This document shows, piece after piece, positions 1 to 5,234 of a DNA stretch of 9,337 nucleotides. A program made the translations under genes and the position numbers. The notes beneath the pieces are model-generated. The model had not been told where the DNA came from. It saw only the letters and a list, made by a program, of their open reading frames with translations, and did no database searches. Each line of letters opens with the position of its first letter. Position 1 is the stretch's first letter. Origin of the DNA: Elusimicrobia bacterium RBG_16_66_12. GTDB taxonomy: Bacteria; Elusimicrobiota; Elusimicrobia; UBA1565; UBA9628. The stretch is taken from positions 1-9,337 of the forward strand of contig MGUL01000173.1 in assembly GCA_001800005.1 (NCBI GenBank), in the 5' to 3' direction.

Positions 1-521
1 GCCAGCACGAAGGCGGCGCGAAAAGGGGCGTGCGCGGCCAGCCAGCCCCCGCCCAGGCCCGTGACGATGAGCGTGGCGTAGAGCGTGCCGATCTGCACGG
101 CCTGGTAGGGACCGGTCAGCCCCCGTTCCCTGCCGCGCTCGACCATCACCGCGTCGCAGACAATGTCGGACAGCACGAAGCCCACGTTGATCAGGACGAG
201 CAGGGCCAACGTCGAGGCGTAGCGGTACTCCCGGGGCGCGGCCAGCAGCAGCCAGCCGACGCTGGTGAGCGCGGAGACCGCGGCCAGATGAGGGGCGCGG
301 CGGCGCCCGGACCAAGGCAGCAGGTCGGTCAGCAGTCCGAAGAGAGGCTTGATCGTCAGCGGGATGGTCATCCAGGTCACGAAGGCCGCGGCCTGCGCCG
401 GGCCCAGCCCCAGGGAGTCCTTCAGCAGGTAGGAGACCGGCTCGTAGGCCAGGCCCCCCATGCCCTGCGCGAAATAGTTGACCGCGAAGAAGGAGTAGAG
501 ACGGCGCTCGCGCGCGGTCAC
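1..521 (-). CDS. Folate/biopterin (BT1)-type MFS transporter, 3' part cut by window edge
   Basis: The minus strand is open from a GTG at 521 to the left edge, giving 173 residues of the N-terminal part of a polytopic membrane protein. The start resembles the folate-biopterin transporter branch of the major facilitator superfamily: NYFAQGMGGLAYEPVSYLLK near residues 15-34, then LGLGPAQAAA, then IPLTIKPLFGLLTD followed by an Arg-rich GRRRAP loop (the MFS loop 2-3 motif), and later LSDIVCDAVMVERGRE. At least four hydrophobic segments are visible. The substrate could be a pterin or folate by family, but that is inference; many bacterial members are uncharacterised. The GTG lies one base after the TGA of the nucleotidyltransferase gene (TGA-A-GTG), so translation is probably coupled; no clear Shine-Dalgarno (SD) sequence is seen. 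The frame is closed by a stop near 579, so the GTG is the first usable start; an ATG lies at codon 21. Confidence 0.82.
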   Translation of the reverse strand, partial: MTARERRLYSFFAVNYFAQGMGGLAYEPVSYLLKDSLGLGPAQAAAFVTWMTIPLTIKPLFGLLTDLLPWSGRRRAPHLAAVSALTSVGWLLLAAPREYRYASTLALLVLINVGFVLSDIVCDAVMVERGRERGLTGPYQAVQIGTLYATLIVTGLGGGWLAAHAPFRAAFVL

Positions 522-522
522 T

Positions 523-960
523 TCAGCCGCAGCGGGAGACCCGGGGGTCTTCCTTTCCCGGATACCAGGGCATGGTCACGACCTCGACGCCGAGGCGGGA
601 GACCTCCCGCTCGGTCTCCGCGTCGGGCAGGCTCTGGTCGTAGCCCAGGACGAGGATGTCGGGGCGCTCCCGGCGCAGGGTCTGCGCGAAGCCGTGAGGG
701 TCGCCGACCACCACGCGGTCGGCCACCTGCGCGTCCTCGAGCCATTTCTTGCGGCGCGAGGCCGGCACGGCGCCGGGCTTGCGGTTGTGCGCGTCGTGGG
801 AGATGACGACCACCAGCACGTCGCCGAGGGCTCGCGCCTGACGCAGCAGCCTCAGGTGGGCGGGATGGACGCGGTTGAAGCACCCGGCGGCGAAGACGGT
901 GACCGGCCGCTTCAGGTCAGGCCTTCGGCGCGGGCGAGTCCTTCTTGGCCGCTTCGTCAT
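523..960 (-). CDS. Cytidylyltransferase-family protein, FAD synthase (RibL)-like
   Basis: This is a 145-residue alpha/beta nucleotidyltransferase of the type that transfers AMP or CMP to a phosphorylated substrate. The N-terminal signature is AAGCFNRVHPAHLRLLRQAR (about residues 25-44), where HPAH stands for the usual HxGH nucleotide-binding motif with Gly replaced by Ala. It is followed by a VVVISHD strand and by RRKKWLEDAQVADRVVVGD. The stretch DILVLGYDQSLPDAETEREV resembles archaeal RibL-type FAD synthases, so flavin adenylylation is the best guess; a glycerol-phosphate or sugar-phosphate cytidylyltransferase is the alternative. The ATG at 960 overlaps the end of tatA by 44 bases and gives an unusual Arg-rich leader with no good SD. 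A CTG at 915, preceded by GAAGG with 6-base spacing, would start just before the conserved core and is a real alternative. The gene ends one base before the transporter start. Confidence 0.8.
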   Translation of the reverse strand: MTKRPRRTRPRRRPDLKRPVTVFAAGCFNRVHPAHLRLLRQARALGDVLVVVISHDAHNRKPGAVPASRRKKWLEDAQVADRVVVGDPHGFAQTLRRERPDILVLGYDQSLPDAETEREVSRLGVEVVTMPWYPGKEDPRVSRCG

Positions 961-1120
961 TCTTGGGGGAGTCGTCCGAGATGCCCTCTTTCAGGCCGTT
1001 CTTGAACATGTTGACCGCGCGCCCGCACTGCTTGGCGAACTCCGGGATCTTGCTCGGCCCGAAAAGGACCAGCGCGACCACCGCGATGATGATGATCTCC
1101 GTCGTGCCAAAACCACCCAT
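917..1120 (-). CDS. tatA: Twin-arginine translocase subunit TatA/TatE
   Basis: A 67-residue Tat pore-forming subunit, which exports folded proteins across the inner membrane together with TatC (not in this window). The family layout is clear: a short periplasmic N-terminus with GTTE, a single TM helix IIIIAVVALVLF (residues 9-20), the hallmark FGP hinge (20-22), an amphipathic helix from KIPEFAK onward, and a charged Lys/Glu/Asp-rich tail. Cys32 in the amphipathic helix is unusual. The frame opens at an ATG at 1147, but the ATG at 1120 is chosen because GGAGGGG (1129-1123) precedes it and the family begins at this point. It is the first gene of a minus-strand cluster with the nucleotidyltransferase and the transporter. 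A TAAAAT hexamer (1151-1146) could be its -10 box but no matching -35 is seen. Confidence 0.93.
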   Translation of the reverse strand: MGGFGTTEIIIIAVVALVLFGPSKIPEFAKQCGRAVNMFKNGLKEGISDDSPKNDEAAKKDSPAPKA

Positions 1121-1129
1121 AGCCCCTCC
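1121..1129 (-). promoter_or_regulatory. Ribosome binding site fixing the tatA start
   Basis: The minus strand reads GGAGGGGCT directly before ATG. The GGAGG core sits 4 bases from the ATG at 1120, which favours this start over the ATG at 1147. Confidence 0.7.
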
Positions 1130-1183
1130 GTGAGCGACTACTTCCATTTTACTATTTTTGGGCGCTTCCGGAGCGAGCCGGAC

Positions 1184-1537
1184 TTGGAACGGAACATTTC
1201 GGCCTGTTCATCCGTATACTATAGTCAGAAGGAACTGTCGAGACGCTCGGGCATCGACCAAGCGTCGATCAGCCGTTTGGAGTCCGGGAAAGATTCGCTC
1301 TTGTCGACCTGCGAGCGACTCGCGGCGGCGATGGCAGGACGGATATCCGTAACGGTATGCTTCTCCCGCCCCTGGCGGGAAGTGGTCGAGGAACGGGATA
1401 TCGCCCGCGAAGCTCAGCGAAGAACGTTTACGGACGAACGCCGGAGACGCCGCCGCGAGAAGCTTATATCAGCCTTCCCGCCAGCGTGCCCAGGCGGAAC
1501 AGGATCAAGCCCGCGACCAGGCTGCCGACCGCGTTGA
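1184..1537 (+). CDS. Orphan XRE/HigA-like helix-turn-helix protein, possibly decaying
   Basis: The plus frame carries a recognisable Cro/C1-type helix-turn-helix: SQKELSRRSGIDQASISRLE, then LSTCERLAAAMAGRISVTV, as in HigA-type antitoxins and XRE regulators. Helix 1 (RNISACSSVYY) is a weak match. There is no ATG. TTG at 1184 is the most plausible start, with GGAG about ten bases upstream; a GTG at 1130 is an alternative but lengthens the leader beyond the domain. After the domain the frame is Arg-rich, and its last 74 bases run antisense through the 3' end of crcB, so the natural stop appears lost. No toxin gene adjoins it. The surrounding DNA is less GC-rich than the neighbours, which fits acquired DNA. 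It may be a pseudogene; the HTH call is firmer than the claim that the protein is made. Confidence 0.45.
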   Translation: MERNISACSSVYYSQKELSRRSGIDQASISRLESGKDSLLSTCERLAAAMAGRISVTVCFSRPWREVVEERDIAREAQRRTFTDERRRRRREKLISAFPPACPGGTGSSPRPGCRPR

Positions 1538-1853
1538 GCAGCGCCCGGCCGAAGTCTCCGCCCTTCATCAGGTAGGAGGTGTCGAGAATCAGCGTCGAGA
1601 AGGTGGTGAACGCGCCGCAGAAGCCGGTCATCAGCAGCAGCCGCGCGGTCGGGCCCAGCATGAAGCGTTCGAGAGCCAGGCAGTCGAACACGCCGATCAG
1701 GAAGCAGCCGGCCATGTTGACCAGGAAGGTGCCGTATGGGAACGCCGTCCCGAGAGAGCGATGCACCGCGACGGCCGTCAGATAGCGCGCGAAGCCCCCG
1801 GCGAGGCTGCCCGCCGCCAGGCTCGACCACGTCAGGATCGTCGTTCGAGACAT
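1464..1853 (-). CDS. crcB: Fluoride ion channel CrcB/Fluc
   Basis: A 129-residue inner membrane protein with four hydrophobic segments, the standard length for a Fluc channel that exports fluoride as a dual-topology dimer. Family motifs are visible in order: AGGFARYL near the N-terminus, YGTFLVNMAGCFLIG (the conserved GTxxVNxxG around residues 40-54), and GFCGAFTTFSTL (the GxxGgxTTFST motif holding the central Na+ site and the polar track), followed by a Gly-containing last helix. The gene seems to stand alone. Its ATG is immediately preceded by a run of six T's and has no SD. The 3' end is overlapped by the frame of the orphan HTH protein on the other strand. No fluoride riboswitch is recognisable upstream. 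Confidence 0.93.
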   Translation of the reverse strand: MSRTTILTWSSLAAGSLAGGFARYLTAVAVHRSLGTAFPYGTFLVNMAGCFLIGVFDCLALERFMLGPTARLLLMTGFCGAFTTFSTLILDTSYLMKGGDFGRALLNAVGSLVAGLILFRLGTLAGRLI

Positions 1854-1886
1854 AAAAAACGCCCGGCGGTACGGCGCAATGCCGCC
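1854..1886 (-). terminator. Putative intrinsic terminator between the CxxC membrane protein and crcB
   Basis: On the minus strand GGCGG (1886-1882) can pair with CCGCC (1869-1865) around a 12-base loop. A second possible pairing, CGCC with GGCG, leads straight into six T's (1859-1854). The element starts one base after the TGA of the upstream gene and its T-tract touches the crcB ATG. The stems are short, so this is a moderate call. It could instead be a structure that controls crcB initiation. Confidence 0.4.
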
Positions 1887-1887
1887 C

Positions 1888-2343
1888 TCAGCAGCTGATT
1901 CCCTCCGAGTAATCGGGGTAATGCCGCTCTATGCAGTCAGGACAAATGCCATGACTCAGTTTGGTGGCCGTATAGTTCCTGAAATAAAATTCTACCGGTC
2001 TCCAAGATTCGTCTGAGGCCGCGTCGAGAGCCGCTACGCGAATTTTCTTGCAATGAGCGCAGATCGGCAAAATAGCTTCGAGCATCGCGACTCTGGCCGA
2101 GGACTGCTCCGAATGACGCGCGCAAACCCGCAGCATGACGAGCAGCACGGCGACCGATGAACCGGTCACCCCGCCCACGACAAGGTGTTCCGGATCAAGG
2201 TACGCGATCTCAGGGTGAAGAAACAGGTCGACGATCGCGTTGAGGTTGCTGAAGAACGCCACGACAAAGAGACCGGCCGCCATGTGAACACGCGCATCGC
2301 GAAGCATGCCTCTCACGACATGGTGACTCCTGAGCCGCCGCAT
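1888..2343 (-). CDS. Two-TM membrane protein with C-terminal CxxC...HGICPDC module
   Basis: 151 residues from the ATG at 2343. There are two hydrophobic segments (about residues 21-42 and 54-74) linked by HPEIAYLDPEHLVVGG, then a short helical linker and a C-terminal module, LPICAHCKKIR ... SHGICPDCIERHYP. The four cysteines at 95, 98, 134 and 137 look like a metal (zinc-ribbon-like) site. From memory, this C-terminal module is normally found at the end of PAS, response-regulator or GGDEF signalling proteins, and the N-terminal part resembles sensor membrane anchors; here no catalytic domain is present. The function is unknown, and a signalling accessory role is inference. The frame is open further upstream to 2589, but that part overlaps the divergent radical SAM gene. 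A GTG at 2316, ten bases after AGGAG, is an alternative start. The 3' half is relatively AT-rich compared with its surroundings. Confidence 0.72.
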   Translation of the reverse strand: MRRLRSHHVVRGMLRDARVHMAAGLFVVAFFSNLNAIVDLFLHPEIAYLDPEHLVVGGVTGSSVAVLLVMLRVCARHSEQSSARVAMLEAILPICAHCKKIRVAALDAASDESWRPVEFYFRNYTATKLSHGICPDCIERHYPDYSEGISC

Positions 2344-2399
2344 CCCGCGATTGTAACTGATCGGCCGACCTCCTGAACAGGGGACGTCGCCCTGGCGCA

Positions 2400-2408
2400 T
2401 GGTATAAT
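2400..2408 (+). promoter_or_regulatory. Extended -10 promoter of the radical SAM gene
   Basis: TGGTATAAT is a perfect extended -10 element (TGn plus TATAAT at 2403-2408). No convincing -35 is seen 16-18 bases upstream, as is usual for extended -10 promoters. Transcription would begin near 2415, at the GTG (2414) or shortly before the ATG (2426), so the mRNA has little or no leader. Confidence 0.6.
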
Positions 2409-2413
2409 GGCGC

Positions 2414-3424
2414 GTGGCCGTCGACATGAAGTTCGTGCTCACGGGCGCTAAGCGGGTCGCGGACTCGCGCCCGATGTACGCCCAGGTGGTCGTCACCGAC
2501 GACTGCAACCTGACCTGCTCGTACTGCGACGAGTACGCCCCCGGCGCCCCCGTCGTCCCGCTGGAGACCCTGAAGGCCCGCATCGACAAGCTCGACGAGC
2601 TGGGCGTGCTGGTCTACGACTTCCTAGGCGGCGAGACCCTGCTCCACCCGCGGATCGCGGAGCTGGTCGCGCACGCGAAGTCCAAGCGCGGCGGCTCGAA
2701 CCTGGCCACCATCATCACCAACGGCTTCCTGCTCACGAAGAAGAACATCGCGGACCTCAACTCCTCCGGCCTCGACTTCATGCAGGTGTCCGTCGACACT
2801 CTCCGTCCGACCGAATGGTCGGACAAGTCGTTGAAGTCCGTTCTGCCCAAGCTGACACTCCTGGCTGAAACGGCGAAGTTCCAGGTCGAGATCCAATCGG
2901 TCCTGAACGAAGAGAACCTGAACAACTACGACGAGTTCCGCGCCACATTGAAAGATCTGCCGTTCGCGTTCGGCTTTTCCATCATGCACGGCAAGGGCGG
3001 GAAGATCGCCATACAAGGCGAACGATACCTCGGCCTATTAGAAAAATATGGGGTGTTCGAGGGCGTGAACTTCTACGGCGAGCATTTGAAAGAGATGCTG
3101 AAGGGAGACTTCTCCCGCCCTTGGAAGTGCCTCGCCGGCTTCAAGTTCCTCTACGTGACCTCCGCCGGGGCCATCCAATGGTGCGCCCAGCAGCGCGGAG
3201 TCTCCCGCGACCTGATGACCGCGACCCCCGAGCGGCTCAAGGCCAACGACGCGCACAAATCCTGCGAGGCGGGCTGCGCGCTGGGCTGCGTGCGCATGAT
3301 CTCGCACACGCTGGGAGAGCCGCTGAAGACCTGCGGCGCCAGCCTCAAGCTCGCCATCGGGATGAGCTCCCCCAAGAAGCGCGAGCCGGCCGCCGGGATT
3401 TCGTCGACGGAATTCATCTCATAG
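2414..3424 (+). CDS. Radical SAM protein with SPASM-like C-terminal cysteines
   Basis: A 336-residue radical S-adenosylmethionine enzyme. The [4Fe-4S]/SAM motif is CNLTCSYC (Cys31, Cys35, Cys38; CX3CX2C), followed by the GGE motif (residues 72-74, LGGETLLHP) that binds the SAM amino group and by the strands IITNGF and MQVSVDTL of the TIM barrel. The C-terminal part has Cys239 and Cys257 flanking a GAIQW stretch, then a CX3CX3C cluster (284, 288, 292) and Cys307, like the SPASM/twitch domains that hold auxiliary Fe-S clusters in peptide-modifying or sugar-processing enzymes. The substrate is not identifiable and no precursor peptide is seen nearby. GTG at 2414 is the first start; ATG at 2426 is equally possible, and neither has an SD, which fits the promoter placement. 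It is transcribed alone on the plus strand and its last 274 bases are overlapped by the convergent lipoprotein frame. Confidence 0.85.
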   Translation: MAVDMKFVLTGAKRVADSRPMYAQVVVTDDCNLTCSYCDEYAPGAPVVPLETLKARIDKLDELGVLVYDFLGGETLLHPRIAELVAHAKSKRGGSNLATIITNGFLLTKKNIADLNSSGLDFMQVSVDTLRPTEWSDKSLKSVLPKLTLLAETAKFQVEIQSVLNEENLNNYDEFRATLKDLPFAFGFSIMHGKGGKIAIQGERYLGLLEKYGVFEGVNFYGEHLKEMLKGDFSRPWKCLAGFKFLYVTSAGAIQWCAQQRGVSRDLMTATPERLKANDAHKSCEAGCALGCVRMISHTLGEPLKTCGASLKLAIGMSSPKKREPAAGISSTEFIS

Positions 3425-3792
3425 ACTTCCAGGCCGTCCTGGTCGAGCAAGATGAAGCGGCCCGTTCTCTCACGAAGGACCTTCTCGATGTTCGCCTTGG
3501 CGTCGGCTCCAGGGGCGAATCTCACCTTCTCAGGATCGTTCAGATTGAGCAGCCCTTTGCCGGCGCGCGGAAGATAGATCGTCCCGTTATTGAAGTCCAC
3601 GGCGAAGGCGATGACGCCGGGGATGATGAAGAACAGCAGGCCGACCGCGTCGAGCGCGGCGACGGCCACGTCGATCTTCCCGGCTTTTTGGCCGCGGCGC
3701 TCGGGATACATGATGGTCCCGCACCCGGCCGACTGGGCGATCAGCGCCGCGCCGATCAACATCTTCAAGACCTTCGCGCATTGCTCGATCAT
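3151..3792 (-). CDS. Small envelope lipoprotein with run-on C-terminus
   Basis: 213 residues from the ATG at 3792, chosen because GAGGAGGAGG (3806-3797) lies 4 bases upstream. The signal peptide MIEQCAKVLKMLIGAALIA ends in a lipobox-like SAGC with Cys24. The core then reads TIMYPERRGQ, IDVAVAALDAVGLLFFIIPG and FAVDFNNGTIYLP. From memory this resembles an uncharacterised family of small gammaproteobacterial lipoproteins of about 120-140 residues, and loosely YceK-like proteins. That core ends near residue 123, exactly where the frame enters the antisense of the radical SAM gene. The remaining 90 residues look like non-coding-type translation, so the original stop was probably lost or the true end lies near 3424. 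It follows yceI by 25 bases and is likely the last gene of the envelope set. The molecular role is unknown. Confidence 0.7.
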   Translation of the reverse strand: MIEQCAKVLKMLIGAALIAQSAGCGTIMYPERRGQKAGKIDVAVAALDAVGLLFFIIPGVIAFAVDFNNGTIYLPRAGKGLLNLNDPEKVRFAPGADAKANIEKVLRERTGRFILLDQDGLEVYEMNSVDEIPAAGSRFLGELIPMASLRLAPQVFSGSPSVCEIMRTQPSAQPASQDLCASLALSRSGVAVIRSRETPRCWAHHWMAPAEVT

Positions 3793-3817
3793 AATGCCTC
3801 CTCCTCGATGAAGCACG

Positions 3818-4417
3818 TCACTTCTTCGCGGGGGCCTCGGCCTTGGCCGCGGCCTCGATGTCGATGACGACCTCGACGTCCTCGCCCAGCATGAGGCCGC
3901 CGTTGTCGAGGACCTTGTTGAAAACGATGCCGAAGTCCTTGCGGTTGAGGAGGGTCCGCGCCGTGAAGCCCGCGCGCTGTCCGCCCCACGGGTCCTTGCC
4001 CACGCCGCCCAGCTCGAGGTCGAGGACGACCGGCTTGGTCACGCAGTGCATCGTGAGCAAGCCGTGCAGCTTGGCCGCCGCGCCCTTCGCGTCGGTCACC
4101 TTCACGCTCTTGAAGGCCATCTCCGGACACTTGGCCGTGTCGAAGAAGTCGGGCGCCCTGAGATGCTCGTCGCGCTTGACGTTGTCCGTGTTGATGGAGG
4201 CCGGGTCGATCCTCGCCGCGACCGTCCAGGTCTCCGGCTTGCCCGGTTCGTAGGAGACGGCGCCGGAGAAAGCCGTGAAGCGGCCGGGGACCTTTCCGAC
4301 GAGGTGCCGGATCCTGAAAGCGACCTGGCTATGGGCCGCATCGATCTCATAGGTCGCGGCGCGCGCGGCGGGCGAGAGGACGGCGAGGAAGGCGGCGGCG
4401 ATCGGCATCAGACTCAT
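3818..4417 (-). CDS. Periplasmic YceI-family protein
   Basis: 199 residues with an N-terminal signal peptide (MSLMPIAAAFLAVLSPAARA, cleavage expected around residues 20-21). The YceI lipocalin-like beta-barrel follows, opening with the signature YEIDAAHSQVAFRIRHL and continuing with INTDNVKRDEHLRAPDFFD, which is the conserved NxxRDxHLRSxDFFD region, then the late strands KDFGIVFNK and VEVVIDIEA. Members bind long polyisoprenoid or fatty acyl lipids, but the physiological role is generally unclear. Length is typical. The Ala/Lys-rich end is non-conserved. It sits 25 bases after the degenerate transpeptidase gene and 25 bases before the small lipoprotein, with its own strong SD. Confidence 0.93.
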   Translation of the reverse strand: MSLMPIAAAFLAVLSPAARAATYEIDAAHSQVAFRIRHLVGKVPGRFTAFSGAVSYEPGKPETWTVAARIDPASINTDNVKRDEHLRAPDFFDTAKCPEMAFKSVKVTDAKGAAAKLHGLLTMHCVTKPVVLDLELGGVGKDPWGGQRAGFTARTLLNRKDFGIVFNKVLDNGGLMLGEDVEVVIDIEAAAKAEAPAKK

Positions 4418-4424
4418 TTTTACG

Positions 4425-4432
4425 ACCTCCTT
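4425..4432 (-). promoter_or_regulatory. Strong Shine-Dalgarno of the yceI-type gene
   Basis: The minus strand carries AAGGAGGT, a full anti-SD complement, seven bases before the ATG at 4417. It is the best ribosome binding site in the window, in contrast to the weak or absent SD sequences at crcB, bcp and the radical SAM gene. Confidence 0.75.
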
Positions 4433-4442
4433 TTGCGTCGTA

Positions 4443-5234
4443 TCAAGGCTTGGCTTCGGGCTCGAGACGGACCTTCGTGCCGATGAAACTCTTCGCGTAG
4501 AGCTTGCGCGCGGTCGGCTCGGACAATGAAAGACAGAGGTGCGGAAAGGCCTCGTGCTCGGCCTTGTCGAGCGGAGGACCGTGGATCACCAGGCCTTCCT
4601 TGGTGAACATCACATGCTCGCCCAGCGCGCGCGCCCGCGCCGAGGCGCCGACCTGGGGGGGCTCCCACTGGAGCTGGCCGCCCGTCTGCTCGGACTTGCC
4701 GCGCTCCGGCGAGGCGAAGCGTTCCTTGGAGATGACGGCTGCGACCCTGGGGATGGGCCGCGCGTCCCCCCCGGCCGCTCGGGCGCGCGCGCCCGCCAAG
4801 GGGACCGTTTCGAGGGCCTGCTCGTCGCGCATGATCTGCACGCGGTCGGCGGCGGGCTCGACGAGCAGGAAGGTGGTCATGATCTCCCACTGTTTTTCCA
4901 ATAAACGCTTCTCTTCCGACAGGGCCAGGCTCCCCTCGAAGAGGGCGCGGCGCGAGCGCGAGAGGCTGGACGCGAGGACCTTGGCGCGCGAGAGGTCGCG
5001 CGCGATGAGGTCGCGCAAGGCCGACCTCTCGGACAGCTCGTTGTCCAGGTCCTCGCGCGCCACGGACGCGGCTTCGAGATCTCCCGCCGCCAGCGCGGCG
5101 CGCGCGGCGAGCCAGGACTCCGTCATCCAGCAGCCGGCCAGAACCAGGACGCCCACGGCGATCAGGCCGGGCGCGGACACGCGCCGGTCGAGGCGCCGCA
5201 GCCACAGATCGGCGGAGGTCTCGGAGGCTCTCAT
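4443..5234 (-). CDS. Membrane-anchored degenerate L,D-transpeptidase (YkuD) paralogue
   Basis: 263 residues with a TM segment at about 22-36 (PGLIAVGVLVLAGCW), a long charged helical region (about 40-120) and a C-terminal domain. I read the domain as a diverged YkuD fold because residues 204-257 align without gaps to residues 201-254 of the adjacent L,D-transpeptidase: LGEHVMFTKEGLVIHG against LGAFVLNLGDGYLIHG, FPHLC against ASHGC, and KLYAKSFIGTKVRL against KLYKTVPTGTRVVI (15 of 54 identical by eye). His218, His232 and Cys234 are kept. The Ser, Gly and Arg of SHGCxR are replaced by Pro, Leu and Ser, and the middle of the domain is poorly matched. It may be an inactive partner or a changed-specificity enzyme. 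The ATG overlaps the upstream stop (ATGA), so it is translationally coupled. The same frame is open well upstream, but that part is antisense-type noise over the neighbouring gene. Confidence 0.75.
   Translation of the reverse strand: MRASETSADLWLRRLDRRVSAPGLIAVGVLVLAGCWMTESWLAARAALAAGDLEAASVAREDLDNELSERSALRDLIARDLSRAKVLASSLSRSRRALFEGSLALSEEKRLLEKQWEIMTTFLLVEPAADRVQIMRDEQALETVPLAGARARAAGGDARPIPRVAAVISKERFASPERGKSEQTGGQLQWEPPQVGASARARALGEHVMFTKEGLVIHGPPLDKAEHEAFPHLCLSLSEPTARKLYAKSFIGTKVRLEPEAKP

Noticed and set aside
30..806. Long plus-strand frame of 258 codons
   Set aside because: It is antisense to the transporter and the nucleotidyltransferase, both of which have family motifs; its product is low-complexity Arg/Gly/Pro typical of GC-rich shadow frames.
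1210..1226. Palindromic TATACTATAG patch as a promoter or operator
   Set aside because: It contains a -10-like TATACT, but it lies inside the HTH domain coding sequence, has no -35 at the right distance and no start codon follows it usefully.
1854..1990. Fluoride (crcB-motif) riboswitch upstream of crcB
   Set aside because: I looked for the conserved GATGG-type 5' segment and the TGATGnCTCC-type pseudoknot strand and found neither; the region is mostly coding for the upstream gene.
2344..2589. N-terminal extension of the CxxC membrane protein
   Set aside because: It would cross the divergent promoter and 176 bases of the radical SAM gene, and it lacks hydrophobic or domain character.
3120..3870. 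Plus-strand frame of 248 codons past the radical SAM gene
   Set aside because: Different frame from the radical SAM gene and antisense to the lipoprotein core; composition is shadow-like.
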